Assembly: GCA_001804345.1 (NCBI GenBank)
Contig: MHFU01000098.1
Span: 1 to 5,380, forward strand
Direction: 5' to 3'
DNA from: Omnitrophica bacterium RIFOXYB12_FULL_50_7
GTDB taxonomy: Bacteria; Omnitrophota; Omnitrophia; Omnitrophales; Aquincolibacteriaceae
Length of the DNA: 5,380 bases
The notes beneath the pieces were generated by a model that was not told where the DNA came from, did no database searches, and saw nothing but the letters and a program-made list of their open reading frames with translations. This document shows, piece by piece, positions 3,880 to 5,380 of the stretch. Within the stretch, counting starts at the first letter, position 1, and each line of letters starts with the position of its first letter. A program made the translations under genes and the position numbers.

Positions 3880-5380
3880 TCAATCGAGCTCAAACTCTTT
3901 CATCCATGCGCTGTCTTTTTCCAGAGGCCTCTGCTCGGCCTTGGCAAGCAAGAAATTGCCCAAGATCAGATAATCCATGTGTGTGCGCATAAAACATCGG
4001 TACGCGTCCTCGGGAGTACAGACGATCGGTTCCCCCCGCACATTAAACGAAGTATTAATCACAACCGGGCAGCCGTGCCGTTCGTAAAATTTCTTGAGAA
4101 GCCGGTAGAATCGAGGGTTTTGGATCTCGGTGATGGTTTGAACGCGCGCAGAATAGTCTACATGCGTGACGGCCGGGATCTCGGAGCGCTTCACGTTCAA
4201 GAGTTCGACGCCTTCAAGTTTCTTCTCGGTTTCTGTCATTTCACGGCGCCATTTTTTCTGGACCGGCGCGACAAGGAGCATGTAGGGACTTTCCGTTGTC
4301 ATCTCGAAATATTTCGAGACTTTCTCGGCTGTGATGGAAGGCGCGAACGGCCGAAAGCTCTCGCGGAATTTGATCTTAAGATTCATCTGTTCCTGCATCT
4401 TAGGCGAACGCGAGTCCCCGAGAATGGACCGGCCCCCGAGCGCTCTGGGACCGAACTCCATGGCGCCCTGAAACCAGCCGATTACTTTTTCCTGGGCGAT
4501 CAAATCCGCGATCGTTTCAGGGAGCTTCTCATCCTTGAGACGCGTGAACGGGATCGCGTGTTTTACCAAGAACGCTTCAATTTCCGTTGCCGAAAATTCA
4601 GGGCCAAGAAAAGAGCCGCGCATGCTGTCTGTTTTTTCGTTCGCAGCCCGCGGCTTTTCAAGGTATTGATGCCAAGCGAAATAGGCCGCGCCCAAAGCGC
4701 CGCCGGCATCCCCGGAAGCAGGTTGTATCCAGATATTCTTGAACGGTCCCTCACGAAGAATGCGGCCGTTACCGACGCAGTTGAGTGCCACACCCCCGGC
4801 AAGGCACAGATTCTTTTGCCCCGTAACTTTGTGGACGTGGCGTGTGATCCGGAGCATCACTTCTTCCGTGACTTCCTGGATCGAACGGGCGAGGTCCATT
4901 TCGCGCTGCGTCACGCGGGACTCAGGTTTTCGGGGCGGTGTGCCAAAGAGTTTATGAAAGCGGCTATTCGTCATGCGAAGTCCGGCGCAGTAATCGAAAT
5001 ACTTCATGTTGAGTTTGAACGAGCCGTCCTCTTTCAGGTCGATCAATTCTTTCAGGATCAGGTCCTTATAAACCGGTTTGCCGTAGGGGGCGAGCCCCAT
5101 GACCTTATATTCGCCGGAATTGACCTTGAAGCCGGTGTAATAGGTGAACGCGGAGTAAAGAAGGCCCAAAGAATGCGGGAATTTGATCTCAGCCAGGATA
5201 TCGATTTTATTTCCATTCCCCACGCCGTAGCTTGTGGTCGTCCACTCGCCCACACCGTCCAGGGTGAGGAACGCAGCTTCCTGGAAAGGTGACGGAAAGA
5301 ACGCTGACGCGGCATGAGACTCGTGATGCTCCGGGAAAATGATCTTTCCGGTAAACTTGAGTTCGGTCTGGATGTAATCC
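3880..5380 (-). CDS. O-carbamoyltransferase, NodU/CmcH/TobZ family (5' end outside window)
   Basis: The 499 visible residues lack only about 70-110 N-terminal residues of a usual 570-610. The reading frame stays open to the window edge. The first visible motif, PEHHESHAASAFFPSPF (5334-5284), carries the histidines that bind the metal in the YrdC/Kae1-related N-terminal domain. It is followed by LTLDGVGEWTTTSYG and GEYKVMGLAPYGKP. NLCLAGGVALNC and QPASGDAGGALGAAY complete the N-terminal nucleotide-binding fold. The C-terminal domain has FGPRALGGRSILGD, FRESFRPFAPS, HVDYSARVQT and PVVINTSFNVRGEPIVCTP. These enzymes use carbamoyl phosphate and ATP to form carbamoyl-adenylate and then transfer the carbamoyl group to a hydroxyl, often on a sugar. 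All motifs expected in this part are present, so the enzyme looks functional. With three glycosyltransferases downstream, the acceptor is likely a surface-glycan sugar or its precursor. A GTG at 5253 is internal (GVGEW), not the start. Confidence 0.96.
   Translation of the reverse strand, partial: DYIQTELKFTGKIIFPEHHESHAASAFFPSPFQEAAFLTLDGVGEWTTTSYGVGNGNKIDILAEIKFPHSLGLLYSAFTYYTGFKVNSGEYKVMGLAPYGKPVYKDLILKELIDLKEDGSFKLNMKYFDYCAGLRMTNSRFHKLFGTPPRKPESRVTQREMDLARSIQEVTEEVMLRITRHVHKVTGQKNLCLAGGVALNCVGNGRILREGPFKNIWIQPASGDAGGALGAAYFAWHQYLEKPRAANEKTDSMRGSFLGPEFSATEIEAFLVKHAIPFTRLKDEKLPETIADLIAQEKVIGWFQGAMEFGPRALGGRSILGDSRSPKMQEQMNLKIKFRESFRPFAPSITAEKVSKYFEMTTESPYMLLVAPVQKKWRREMTETEKKLEGVELLNVKRSEIPAVTHVDYSARVQTITEIQNPRFYRLLKKFYERHGCPVVINTSFNVRGEPIVCTPEDAYRCFMRTHMDYLILGNFLLAKAEQRPLEKDSAWMKEFELD

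Noticed and set aside
3979..5292. Long plus-strand reading frame of 437 codons opposite the carbamoyltransferase
   Set aside because: The minus-strand protein has all expected family motifs, whereas the plus-strand translation resembles nothing and is rich in R, F and H. Length alone is not evidence here.

Overview
The window is a single run of six genes, all on the minus strand and read from right to left. In transcription order they are an O-carbamoyltransferase of the NodU/CmcH/TobZ family (its N-terminus lies beyond position 5380), an SxtJ-family membrane protein, a 52-residue DUF5989-type membrane protein with a GTG start, a GT9 (heptosyltransferase-like) glycosyltransferase, a GT4 glycosyltransferase, and a second GT4 glycosyltransferase (its C-terminus lies beyond position 1). 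This looks like part of a cell-surface polysaccharide, LPS or glycoconjugate locus. The first three genes form a recurring carbamoyltransferase-SxtJ-DUF5989 cassette whose membrane partners have no established function. The three glycosyltransferases presumably build the glycan that is carbamoylated, or one in the same pathway.

Base composition is roughly balanced. The GT9/GT4 types, the carbamoyltransferase cassette and the heavy load of short palindromic repeats resemble uncultured, repeat-rich Gram-negative lineages such as Omnitrophota, Nitrospirota or the former Deltaproteobacteria. This placement is a weak inference; no marker gene is present.

Region by region: 1-498 GT4 (partial); 499-667 spacer with an 80-bp imperfect palindrome and a small hairpin overlapping the neighbouring stop codon; 668-1864 GT4 with a C/G-tract double-hairpin repeat read through in frame; 1861-3060 GT9, overlapping the GT4 start by 4 bp (ATGA) and carrying an in-frame 39-bp palindrome; 3067-3225 DUF5989; 3226-3447 spacer with two adjacent palindromic elements and a small dyad; 3448-3864 SxtJ; 3880-5380 carbamoyltransferase.

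The most unusual aspect is the repeat content. Five different palindromic elements, with no shared sequence that I can see, sit within about 3 kb of one operon. Two of them lie inside glycosyltransferase genes, where they are translated in frame and add roughly 13 and 25-30 residues at loop-like positions. Gene junctions without a repeat are 15 bp or shorter or overlap; the two junctions that hold repeats are 169 and 222 bp.
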